A stretch of DNA of 64,000 nucleotides, taken from positions 1 to 64,000 of the forward strand of contig JAHHIA010000005.1 in the NCBI GenBank assembly GCA_019359045.1, read 5' to 3'. The translations under genes were made by a program, and so were the position numbers. This document shows, in pieces, positions 48,686-56,053 of this stretch (within the stretch, counting starts at the first letter, position 1; every line of letters begins with the position of its first letter). This stretch comes from Scytolyngbya sp. HA4215-MV1. GTDB lineage: Bacteria > Cyanobacteriota > Cyanobacteriia > Leptolyngbyales > Leptolyngbyaceae. Below the pieces are notes generated by a model, which was not told where the DNA came from, searched no databases, and saw only the letters and a program-made list of their open reading frames with translations.

Positions 48686-49107
48686 AGCGTTGGGTTACTA
48701 ACAACGATCGTTTGGTCGTCGCTAGCTTATCACCCAGTTTTATTGCGTACAGAGTGCTATCGAACACTTTGAGCAGCGTTCCCATCGATCTGGCTGCTCT
48801 TAGATGGATGAGTTGTTATTGAGGAATGCGAAAATCCAAAAATAAAGCCCTCGATCGTTCGATCGGGGCTTCTGAATATTAAATGCCAGCCATCATTCTG
48901 TGGCAAGACGTTTTACTAACTCCTTCAGTATGCTGGGATAATGTCGCATCGCATAGTGAGTGATCTACCCAATCTTGATTGGGTACTGGCTTACTCATAC
49001 ATTGATAATGTATTGACGATAAATTGTCATGATGAACGGCAGAAAGGGAGTAGGAAAAAGACTTGGCAGCGATCGATCATGCTCCACTAAGCGCAGAAAA
49101 CGGGCTG
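48686..49107. other. Intergenic with one hairpin
   Basis: About 420 bases between carbonic anhydrase and the terminator of the second DUF4278 gene. A terminator-like hairpin is at 48845-48871. No gene seen, but the hairpin leaves room for a small minus-strand RNA between 48872 and 49107. Confidence 0.4.
48845..48871 (-). terminator. Terminator-like hairpin with no obvious gene
   Basis: AAGCCC-T-CGATCG and CGATCGGGGCTT pair with one bulged base. On the minus strand TATTTTTGG follows. The nearest minus-strand gene upstream already has its own terminator at 49108, so this one may end an unannotated small RNA. Confidence 0.55.
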
Positions 49108-49143
49108 CAAAACAAAATCCCCAGTGGTAGGCTTCACTGGGGA
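49108..49143 (-). terminator. Rho-independent terminator of DUF4278 copy 2
   Basis: TCCCCAGTG pairs with CACTGGGGA around an eight-base loop; on the minus strand TTTTGTTTTGC follows. It is about 58 bases after the stop at 49201. Confidence 0.8.
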
Positions 49144-49200
49144 AAGATGGGTACACATCTATTCGGAGGAAAGGAGAGAGGAGCGTGAACAGAAAATCAG

Positions 49201-49377
49201 CTATTGCCAGCGCCAATTAATCGCTTGCGGCTTGCGATAAGCAGTGACGAGAATTGGTGTTTGATCGTAGGTTTCACCAGGAGCCTGAAAGCGCCAATTT
49301 AAGGCTTGGGGTTTGCGGTAGAGACTGGGTTCAGCAGGCGTGTAGGGAAGAGTCTGACCGCGATAGATGAGTTGCAT
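49201..49377 (-). CDS. DUF4278 small protein, copy 2
   Basis: A 58-residue protein starting at ATG 49377, nearly identical to the product of 20366-20542: the first 38 residues (MQLIYRGQTLPYTPAEPSLY onward) are the same, the linker is YDQTPILVT in place of YGESPAPVQ, and the end AYRKPQAINWRWQ is unchanged. The upstream DNA also shares several words in order. The pair therefore arose by duplication of gene plus promoter. Function unknown. Confidence 0.85.
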   Translation of the reverse strand: MQLIYRGQTLPYTPAEPSLYRKPQALNWRFQAPGETYDQTPILVTAYRKPQAINWRWQ

Positions 49378-49843
49378 GATCGTTTTCTCGGTGGGGTTTT
49401 CTTGTGGGCTTATATGCTTATAATCTTCTGTTTCTCTTGTTTGTGAAGTGATACAGGCTGAGAAACAGTGTGAGTTTTAGCAGGTATATCGATGAGCGAT
49501 GTCCGTTTTTAAAGTGATTGAGATTGCAGGATGACAGAACTTGGATCACCTAAGAGGCTCTCAAACTGCAACATTTTTAGTTTGTTGTGCAATTAAAAAT
49601 TTTTCGGAAAATATTAAAATTAGCACTCTTCAAGAAGTTTTTTGCTGATTAGGAAAAGCGCATGCTTTGATTTATTACCTGAGATAGGTACACCAACGAT
49701 GCGAGAAAGGGTATATTAGGCACTCTTCGATCCGGTCTGGTAATGGGCCCTCTATACTTTTTTAGTTATAACCAGTTGGAAGGCTGTAGTGCTCCACCGA
49801 TCGCTTCAATCAGTTAGCGAATCTTTTTTAATCTCTACTGAAT
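49378..49843. promoter_or_regulatory. Upstream region of DUF4278 copy 2
   Basis: About 466 bases. Up to about 49555 it mirrors 20543-20715: CTGTTTCTC, GAAGTGATA, GTGAGTTTT, AAGTGATTGAGAT and TTGGATCAC appear in the same order. The rest is AT-rich and must hold the promoter of the iron-permease-like gene. Confidence 0.55.
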
Positions 49844-50233
49844 ATGCCGCAATCTAAGCAGAGTGGTTTTTTTCGGAAGTTTTCTCAGAAGACTTCGCAT
49901 CTTGTAGGGACGCCGGCTGCCTTTTTCATAGCCGCTTCCATTGTGGTTATGTGGGCAGCGTCGGGTCCCTTATTCCATTTTTCTGATACTTGGCAGCTCG
50001 TGATTAACACGAGCACCACGATCGTCACCTTCCTGATGGTGTTCTTAATTCAAAACACCCAGAACCGAGATGCTAAAGCCATGCATCTCAAATTGGACGA
50101 ACTGATCCACGCCCTCAACGAGGCGCGGGACAAGTTAGTCGATGTGGAAGATAGTTCGGATGAAGAAATCGAAAAGTTCAGTCAAGAGTTTCAGCATCTA
50201 CATACTCGACTAGATAAGAATGGATCTACATAA
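49844..50233 (+). CDS. Low-affinity iron permease family protein
   Basis: A 129-residue, two-span membrane protein: AAFFIAASIVVMWAASGPLF (about 25-44) and TSTTIVTFLMVFLIQNTQNR (about 57-76), then DAKAMHLKLDELIHALNEAR. FLIQNTQNRDxxAMHxKLDE is the signature of the family. In bacteria the transport role is not established, and many homologs appear in stress or symbiosis contexts. It is followed by a small lmo0937-type protein. Confidence 0.88.
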   Translation: MPQSKQSGFFRKFSQKTSHLVGTPAAFFIAASIVVMWAASGPLFHFSDTWQLVINTSTTIVTFLMVFLIQNTQNRDAKAMHLKLDELIHALNEARDKLVDVEDSSDEEIEKFSQEFQHLHTRLDKNGST

Positions 50234-50441
50234 AGCTTTCCACTAAGCTGCCAGAAGGTTGGACAGCATGAGTCAGGCTACACTCCGTTGAGCTGAATTG
50301 CTCAGATCTCAGTGCGATCGGGAAAATATGATCACATTGGTGTAGTGCCAAAATCTAGTATGAAATATCTCTAGCTTTTGGAAGTTTTTTTGAAAACATC
50401 CCCCCAAGTACGATGCTGTTATCGTCTTGTATGGTGAATGT

Positions 50442-50603
50442 ATGTTCAGTCTACTCTGGGGCTTGGTAGTTGTACTGTTTGCCTTCTGGTTGCTAGGCTT
50501 CTCCTTCCATATTGCTGGAAGTTTGATTCACATCTTGTTAGTGCTGGCGATCGCAGTCGCAGTCTATAACTTTGCAATGAACCGCGATGCCCGTCAGCCC
50601 TAA
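50442..50603 (+). CDS. Lmo0937-family small membrane protein
   Basis: A 53-residue peptide, MFSLLWGLVVVLFAFWLLGF at the start, then SFHIAGSLIHILLVLAIAVA and VYNFAMNRDARQP. Two membrane spans with H in the loop and the LIHxLLVLAI motif are diagnostic of the lmo0937 family, common in stress regulons. ATG 50442 lacks an evident ribosome site. A strong hairpin follows the stop. Confidence 0.8.
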   Translation: MFSLLWGLVVVLFAFWLLGFSFHIAGSLIHILLVLAIAVAVYNFAMNRDARQP

Positions 50604-50623
50604 TTGACAAAAAGTAATCAGAT

Positions 50624-50671
50624 GACCAGAAGTCCGGCAGCGGGACATCCAGGCGCTGCCGATTTCTGGTC
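50624..50671. terminator. Long interrupted hairpin after the lmo0937-type gene
   Basis: GACCAGAA pairs with TTCTGGTC and CGGCAGCG with CGCTGCCG, with a GTC/AT internal loop. It begins 21 bases after the stop at 50603. No U-tract follows; probably a terminator or RNA-stabilising structure. Confidence 0.65.
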
Positions 50672-50812
50672 AATGTGGGATACAACTCGCCCGAAAGTTC
50701 TAAAAATGGGACTGAAGCCTGAGCAATCAATCGCGACTGAGATCAAGGCTTAGCCCCAGCGTGCCATTGGATCGAGCGGCAACCTTTCGACTCAGCCGAA
50801 AACCCTCTGATT

Positions 50813-51037
50813 TTACAGCTTGGTTTCGATTTGAAAACTGCCTGTGTAGACAGAACCATCAAATCCATCAATATTTTTCTGATATTGAAAAAGTTGACCG
50901 GAACCGTATTTGTCACCTGGCTTTACTTTTCCATAGTCAAACTCAAAAATTCGGTACTTCAGCCCATCGACTTCTAGGTAGTAGTCGTTTTTGTGGGTGT
51001 GAAGGGTGCCTGCGCGGCGATCTAAGCTCATTATCAT
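50813..51037 (-). CDS. Small protein of unknown function
   Basis: A 74-residue beta-rich protein (MIMSLDRRAGTLHTHKNDYY, LEVDGLKYRIFEFDYGKVKP, GDKYGSGQLFQYQKNIDGFD). Composition is protein-like and there is no overlap with other genes. Start ATG 51037 or ATG 51031. It may be a stress-type protein; no family recognised. Confidence 0.6.
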   Translation of the reverse strand: MIMSLDRRAGTLHTHKNDYYLEVDGLKYRIFEFDYGKVKPGDKYGSGQLFQYQKNIDGFDGSVYTGSFQIETKL

Positions 51038-51550
51038 GGTTTATCCGGGTAGGGTTTCAGCCCTATCTGCTTACTCTACTCTTGTAATCGACTCTTGCAA
51101 AATCTCGTTGGCGGCGATCTCCTCAGTCTCAGCGGCTAGCAGTGTCGTCAAAATTCTGCATTCATGAACCAAGCTAATTTTGTTTTTTGGAAAAATTATT
51201 TATATTTATATTTTTCTATATTTTTTTATTTTAGACTTTTCTTATACTTGTATATTACTACATTTACATATTATCAAATTTATATATTACTAAATAAACA
51301 ATATTAAATTTTTACTATTTTACTAATCTAAAATTTTTCAGATTCATAAAATAATATTTATGTAATTAACTATTTTTATAAAAGTTCAAATTTGTAAAAG
51401 TGCACTTTTACAAATTTGATTAGTTGAAAAAGTGTAATTTTGTAAAAAACCTGATCTATAAATATTCAATCTTATAAGATAGAAAAAGTTCAACTTGCGC
51501 TTTATTGCCAATAAGCAAAAGGCAAATTTACCAAAAGGTATCAGTGAAAT
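51038..51550. promoter_or_regulatory. AT-rich region with palindromes before the ParA-like gene
   Basis: From about 51175 to 51500 the DNA is extremely AT-rich (runs of TTTATATTTATATTTTTC type), far below the surrounding GC. It contains the perfect palindrome at 51386-51419, a degenerate half-site (AAAAAGTGTAATTTTGTAAA at about 51427) and two AAAAGTTCAA words (51380 and 51487). The layout fits a partition (centromere-like) site plus operator of the downstream ParA-like operon, or an unwinding element. Confidence 0.6.
51386..51419. repeat. Perfect 34-bp palindrome, candidate parS/operator
   Basis: TCAAATTTGTAAAAGTG is followed immediately by its exact complement. It is 132 bases before the ParA-like start. 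Ribbon-helix-helix proteins typically bind such dyads and autoregulate their operon. Confidence 0.85.
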
Positions 51551-52342
51551 ATGCCATTAATGCAAGCTGTCAGTTCTGTCTCTTTGGCAGGGGGGCAAGG
51601 AAAAACAACAGTGGTGCTGTTTGTCGCTCGGTTGCTGGCAGAGCAAGGGCGCACCGTTTTGGTGGTGGATGCTGATCCGCAAAGTAGCCTGACTACTTTT
51701 TTAGGGCATCAGGTTGAGCCAGAAAGCCCCACCTTGCTGGAAGTGTTGAAAAAACAAGTTGGTACCGAAGACGGCATCTACAAGACTCGATACAATAACC
51801 TATTTCTCATTCCTTCAGATGATGCGCTCGACACAGTGCAAGATTATTTGGCAGGGAGTGGGACAGGAGCTTTTACGCTCAAACGGCGGTTAGCCACAGT
51901 GGCTCATTTATTTGATTACTGTATTATCGATGCGCCACCCCAGCGGAGCCAAATTTGCTTGACGGTCATCGGGGCGTCAGATGCGTTGGTCATTCCCGTA
52001 GAGACGTCAGTAAAGGGACTGCAATCCTTGATTCGCACCTTGGAGCTAATTGGCGAATTGCGGGATGATCAAGAAGCTTTTGATGGAGATATTTTGGGTG
52101 TTGTGCCGTTTCGCGATCGCTGGGTTGGGTTGAGGCGCACAACCGAGAGCGAAAGCAATATTGAGTCAATGCAGCAGATTACCCAAGAGTGGTTTAACCA
52201 GGATCTGGTGTTGCCGTCGATTCGGGAGTCGGAAAAGTTCAAGCAAGCGATTAATCGGGGGCAAACACTCCACGAAATGGGACAGGGCGAGTTGGCATAT
52301 CCGATCGAAGTATTAGTGAAAAAGATCGAGCAATTGGAGTAG
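51551..52342 (+). CDS. ParA-like ATPase without the signature lysine
   Basis: A 263-residue protein of the ParA/MinD superfamily. Walker A is AGGQGKTT (residues 13-20); the first position, Lys in normal deviant Walker A motifs (KGGxGKT), is Ala13. Walker A' is VLVVDADPQSS (about 36-46) and Walker B is YCIIDAPPQRSQ (about 122-133), followed by DALVIPVETSVKGLQSLIRT. The lysine is needed for dimer-dependent hydrolysis in ParA; its loss is known in a few cyanobacterial members such as McdA. Four bases separate it from the next gene, its likely partner. Expected role is DNA or cargo positioning. Confidence 0.85.
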   Translation: MPLMQAVSSVSLAGGQGKTTVVLFVARLLAEQGRTVLVVDADPQSSLTTFLGHQVEPESPTLLEVLKKQVGTEDGIYKTRYNNLFLIPSDDALDTVQDYLAGSGTGAFTLKRRLATVAHLFDYCIIDAPPQRSQICLTVIGASDALVIPVETSVKGLQSLIRTLELIGELRDDQEAFDGDILGVVPFRDRWVGLRRTTESESNIESMQQITQEWFNQDLVLPSIRESEKFKQAINRGQTLHEMGQGELAYPIEVLVKKIEQLE

Positions 52343-52346
52343 TTTT

Positions 52347-52805
52347 ATGGCAGAAGTTAACGATATTCGCAGTCTCCTCACTGCCAAATCACGGGCAAAG
52401 GTTGCTCCGCGCGATTCTTCACTGAGTGGTAAGCGATCTCTGGCAGCAGATGAAGCCGTCAGCACCACTCCCCCTCAGCAGCAGCGCTCTACCACAGAAC
52501 CTATTTCTGAGTCAACGCCTGAATCCCTCCCCCTGCAAGCAGAGCTAGCCAACTTACCCAAAATGGGAAAACGGTTAGCCGTGCATTTAGAAGAGAGTGT
52601 AAGAGAAAAGCTGATGCAGATCTGCGATCGACAAGATATTACCCCAGAGATTTTCTTTGAAGCGGCATTTATCTTGCTTCAAGATCACCCTGAGCTGCTT
52701 GATGAAGCGCTCGAAAATGCCAAAGTCCGCTTAGCTCAACGCAAACGCGCTGGATTAATGCGAAGAACCGTTGCGTTAATGCAGAAGTGTGAGGAAAAGT
52801 TCTGA
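52347..52805 (+). CDS. ParA partner, probable ribbon-helix-helix DNA-binding protein
   Basis: A 152-residue protein. The N-terminal 70 residues are disordered (Ser/Pro/Gln-rich: STTPPQQQRSTTEPISESTP). Residues 73-105 read MGKRLAVHLEESVREKLMQI then CDRQDITPEIFFEAAFIL, a beta strand and two helices as in ribbon-helix-helix domains, and the basic tail VRLAQRKRAGLMRRTVALMQ follows. It is in the position of ParB and probably binds the palindromic region upstream. It lacks the C-terminal Trp typical of McdB. Function inferred from order and fold pattern. Confidence 0.7.
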   Translation: MAEVNDIRSLLTAKSRAKVAPRDSSLSGKRSLAADEAVSTTPPQQQRSTTEPISESTPESLPLQAELANLPKMGKRLAVHLEESVREKLMQICDRQDITPEIFFEAAFILLQDHPELLDEALENAKVRLAQRKRAGLMRRTVALMQKCEEKF

Positions 52806-52898
52806 ATGTTGAATGCCAAGTCTTAGATCCTTATCTCCCATCGCTCCATCTCCCCATTCCCCGTAAAATCTGAAGGATGAAAGCTGAGATTTGCGATA
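52806..52898. repeat. Pyrimidine-rich dispersed repeat
   Basis: CCCATCGCTCCATCTCCCCA followed by TTCCCC. It is the reverse complement type of the unit at 41308-41340. Confidence 0.5.
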
Positions 52899-53933
52899 AT
52901 GCGACCTCCTACAGATTTTCCATCTGAACCTGCACGGTCTCAGGATTTAGAGTGGCAACGGTTTTTAGTGCCTGCGGCAGAGCAGGTGTGGTTTGTCACT
53001 TTTTTCACTTTGGCAACGATCGTAGGGTGGCTGGTCGCAGGGGTGGCAAGTGCGACAATCCAGCAGAATTGGGTAATGGTGTTGCCGGATGCGGTGCCAT
53101 TGCAGATGATTTTGGCGCAGCCTGGGTTAAAGCCGCTGGAGATCGGACTATGGACCGGAGCGATCGTAGGGGTGACGCAATGGTTGATCTTGCGTGCCTA
53201 TATTCCAACCCTGACCTGGGTATCCGCAACCTGTATAGGTTGGGGACTTTCCACAATGGTTGCGCTGGGTTGGTCGAATTGGGTTTCCCCCTTGATGGCA
53301 ACCGCAGCATTTATCTGGCTGGGAGCAATTCAGTGGTTTGTACTGCGACGCTTTGTCCGAGATGCCGGATGGTGGGTGCTAATTCCAGTTTTGCCTAGTG
53401 TATTAGTGGTTGGGCTGTTTCAAATCATGACGCTGGGTGTGAGATCGATTGGGGTGGAGGTTGCTACATCACCTGTCTGGCAGTTCATTTTGTTTTCCTT
53501 ACCAGAAATCATTCGGATCTTGGGGTTGGGGTTGCTGCAAGCGGCGGGATTTTGTACTCTTCGACGCCAGCAAGGGACAATTACGGTGCCAATTCGACAA
53601 AAATCACCGTTGGTAGCTGCACCTAGGATTACAGATACGCAACAAGTTTACAGATTGTCCCAAATTCTCTATGACACGATCGATCGTCACTGGCAGTCGG
53701 AAGTGACTTGTGATCAAGACTTGATTTACCTGGTGGGCGTCACCGAACAAGGAGAGATTGCAACCTATCGCCCCGTCAATCAAGCCGCGATCGATCATGA
53801 CCACGAAACTCCTTTAGCCAGACTGATTGAGCTTGAAAATTATTCTACTGGGCAAAGACGTTTCAATCTTCCTCTCGCCAGATTTCGTGTAGTCTTTACA
53901 CCCACCGGTGTGCTAAAAGTTAACCCCTGGTAG
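52899..53933 (+). CDS. Polytopic membrane protein with cytoplasmic tail, unknown function
   Basis: A 344-residue protein. About six membrane spans lie between residues 28 and 220 (VWFVTFFTLATIVGWLVAGV, ATCIGWGLSTMVALGWSNWV, WWVLIPVLPSVLVVGLFQIM). The C-terminal 110 residues are soluble alpha/beta (QQVYRLSQILYDTIDRHWQS, LIYLVGVTEQGEIATYRPVN), resembling tail domains often appended to cyanobacterial membrane or TPR proteins. ATG 52899. No function assigned. Downstream lies the small membrane peptide and the sigma cassette, same strand. Confidence 0.75.
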   Translation: MRPPTDFPSEPARSQDLEWQRFLVPAAEQVWFVTFFTLATIVGWLVAGVASATIQQNWVMVLPDAVPLQMILAQPGLKPLEIGLWTGAIVGVTQWLILRAYIPTLTWVSATCIGWGLSTMVALGWSNWVSPLMATAAFIWLGAIQWFVLRRFVRDAGWWVLIPVLPSVLVVGLFQIMTLGVRSIGVEVATSPVWQFILFSLPEIIRILGLGLLQAAGFCTLRRQQGTITVPIRQKSPLVAAPRITDTQQVYRLSQILYDTIDRHWQSEVTCDQDLIYLVGVTEQGEIATYRPVNQAAIDHDHETPLARLIELENYSTGQRRFNLPLARFRVVFTPTGVLKVNPW

Positions 53934-54069
53934 GCAGAAGCATCTGCTTCGCCTGGTTTGCATAAAATTCACGATCGCATCCGATGATTCTATAACAGGG
54001 TTTCACTGACTAAGTTTTAAGCACCTAGTTTTAGATTTTGTAACCCAGGCTGAGTTGGAGGATGTAGCA

Positions 54070-54291
54070 ATGTTAGACAAGCAATCTACAGAAGAAAAAT
54101 TCAGCACTGGCTTAAGCCTAAACGCAGTTTTGATCGTACTCGCGATCGCCCTCAGTCAGATTTTGCTCCAACCTTCTCAGAAACCCATTCAACCTAGCTT
54201 CAAGCAAACGACCGAAGTCCATACGATTCAGGCATTTGTCCCAACCAAAAGTGGTTTGCCGATGCGTCGTGTTGGAGGTGGTTGTCGCTAA
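54070..54291 (+). CDS. Small single-span membrane peptide, unknown function
   Basis: A 73-residue protein from ATG 54070; GGAGG ends eight bases upstream. One membrane span (about 15-33, GLSLNAVLIVLAIALSQILL). The C-terminal end MRRVGGGCR is Gly/Arg-rich. It precedes the sigma-factor gene by 120 bases. No family recognised. Confidence 0.65.
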   Translation: MLDKQSTEEKFSTGLSLNAVLIVLAIALSQILLQPSQKPIQPSFKQTTEVHTIQAFVPTKSGLPMRRVGGGCR

Positions 54292-54411
54292 ACTGGTGGA
54301 CAGTACAGATTGATCATGCTAAAAAAAGGCGGAATCACCGAAAAGAGGTATTTTTCTGTCTGGATTTCGAGCAATACTAAACACAGTTTCTTGTTACGAA
54401 AAAAAACTGGA

Positions 54412-55062
54412 ATGAGTGAACCGGATGAACAGTTGCGCCATCTGGTGGAGGAGGCTTGCAAGCATCCACCGGGGAGTTTATTGCGGCAACGAAAGCTGAC
54501 TCAGATTATTCGGCTCACTTCGAGTAGGCTTTGGCGAGAAAACACGGCTTATTATCAAGATGCGTTGCAGCAAACCTGGGTTTTCTTTTGCCAAAATGTT
54601 TGCGAAGGGAAAACCGGAGAATGTTATAACCCAAGCCGGGGAAGCATTGCAACCTGGCTGAATTACTATTTGAAACGGCGATTACAAGATTTTTATATTG
54701 CCGAACAAAAACAACAAGTCAAGCGAGCTGATGGGTTAGTGCAGCGATCGCGATCGGGTGAGATCGGTGACTTAATCGATCCAGTCGATAATTTGCCTGC
54801 TTCGCCCGATGTTCCACCCATTTTGGATGAAGTTAAACTCTGGGCAGAGTCTGATCCGCAGGGCTCGTTGCGTCAGATTCATATTGAAGGACATCCCCAA
54901 GTCAATTGTCAGACGTTGATCTTACGTCGCCTGCCGCCAGAAACAGGTTGGAAAGAGCTATCTCAAGAATTTGGGTTATCCGTTTCAACCCTAAGCAGTT
55001 TTTATCAACGACAATGTTTGCCGCGCTTGCGTAAATTTGGTGAGTCCCAAGGATATCTATAA
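54412..55062 (+). CDS. Sigma-70-family RNA polymerase sigma factor
   Basis: About 216 residues from ATG 54412 (MSEPDEQLRHLVEEACKHPP). Longer starts at 54310/54316 would add a non-homologous tail. Region 2 is seen as LRQRKLTQIIRLTSSRLWRE, YYQDALQQTWVFFCQNVCEG and the DNA-melting part GSIATWLNYYLKRRLQDFYI; region 4 is GWKELSQEFGLSVSTLSSFY then QRQCLPRLRKFG. There is no region 1 or 3. It is an ECF-like sigma factor. Translation is tied to the DUF1822 gene 16 bases downstream. This sigma-DUF1822-CHASE2-DUF928 order recurs in filamentous cyanobacteria. Confidence 0.83.
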   Translation: MSEPDEQLRHLVEEACKHPPGSLLRQRKLTQIIRLTSSRLWRENTAYYQDALQQTWVFFCQNVCEGKTGECYNPSRGSIATWLNYYLKRRLQDFYIAEQKQQVKRADGLVQRSRSGEIGDLIDPVDNLPASPDVPPILDEVKLWAESDPQGSLRQIHIEGHPQVNCQTLILRRLPPETGWKELSQEFGLSVSTLSSFYQRQCLPRLRKFGESQGYL

Positions 55063-55078
55063 AGGAGGATTCACAGCT

Positions 55079-56053
55079 ATGACTTACAGCATTCATAATC
55101 CGGAAGCCTTTGCGCTGCCACTGCCCATTACTCAACAAGCTCGACAGATCGCTCAGCAATTTGCCAGTCAACAGCCAACCGCCGAAAAAGCTGAACAGGT
55201 GCGCCTAAATACATTGGCGGTTTGTGTCGTGAATGATTATTTGCAATTGATGGAAATTGCCACCGATCTGACCGCTAGCGATAGCTGGAATCCAGTGATT
55301 CAGCTCTGTGCAGATGTGTCTGATTTGCAAGTGGTGGGGTTAGGTCGGTTGGAGTGTCGCCCCGTTCAGCAAACGCCAACTTGTTATGTCCCACCAGAAG
55401 TCTGGCAAGATCGGATTGGTTATGTGGCAGTCCAGATCAATGAAGCCGATGGGCAGGCGATCGTGCTCGGATTTACCTCAACGGTGAGTGAACTCGAATT
55501 GCCGCTCAATCGGCTCCAAGCACCGGAAGCACTCCTCGATCGCCTAGAAGCTCTGCGTACTCCTGATTCAGTGTCAACGCCTGAGGCACCACAGGTCAAC
55601 TTGGGGCAGTGGCTCCAAAATACGTTTGAAGCTGGATGGCAAACGCTCGATTCGCTGTTGAATCCTCCTGAATGGTCTCCTGCTTTTGCGTTTCGGGGTC
55701 GTGGCTTAGTGGAACTGCCCACCCAGAGATCGGAAACGAATATCCAGCGGGCAAAGCAAGTCTATTTGGGCATTCAGATGGACGATCGTCCGCTCATCCT
55801 GTCTGTGGAATTGGAGCCGCAGTCCAATCACTCAACTCGGATCTTTTTACGCATTTATCCTGCCGCAACCCAGTTTCTGCCCCCCGATTTGCACTTGACT
55901 ATTTTGGATGCAACCGGTGCAACTTTCTTGGAAGCGGTATCCCGCTCTGCCGACAACTACCTTCAACTAGAAATTAGTGGTGAATCTGACGAACGCTTCA
56001 CCGTCCAGATTTCTCTGAATGAGGTCAGCGTGGTTGAGTCATTTGTGATTTAG
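55079..56053 (+). CDS. DUF1822 family protein
   Basis: About 324 residues from ATG 55079, with AAAGGAGG upstream. N-terminal half: NPEAFALPLPITQQARQIAQ, RLNTLAVCVVNDYLQLMEIA and DLQVVGLGRLECRPV, typical DUF1822. C-terminal half is a beta-domain (QVYLGIQMDDRPLILSVELE, IFLRIYPAATQFLPPDLHLT). The family is restricted to cyanobacteria and has no assigned activity; its constant neighbourhood with CHASE2 sensors suggests a signalling or anti-sigma-like role. The stop is directly followed by GTG of the CHAT-CHASE2 gene. Confidence 0.83.
   Translation: MTYSIHNPEAFALPLPITQQARQIAQQFASQQPTAEKAEQVRLNTLAVCVVNDYLQLMEIATDLTASDSWNPVIQLCADVSDLQVVGLGRLECRPVQQTPTCYVPPEVWQDRIGYVAVQINEADGQAIVLGFTSTVSELELPLNRLQAPEALLDRLEALRTPDSVSTPEAPQVNLGQWLQNTFEAGWQTLDSLLNPPEWSPAFAFRGRGLVELPTQRSETNIQRAKQVYLGIQMDDRPLILSVELEPQSNHSTRIFLRIYPAATQFLPPDLHLTILDATGATFLEAVSRSADNYLQLEISGESDERFTVQISLNEVSVVESFVI

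Noticed and set aside
51551-52805. Assignment as McdA/McdB carboxysome positioning pair
   Set aside because: The missing lysine is shared with McdA, but the partner has an RHH-like core and no C-terminal Trp, and no carboxysome genes are near.
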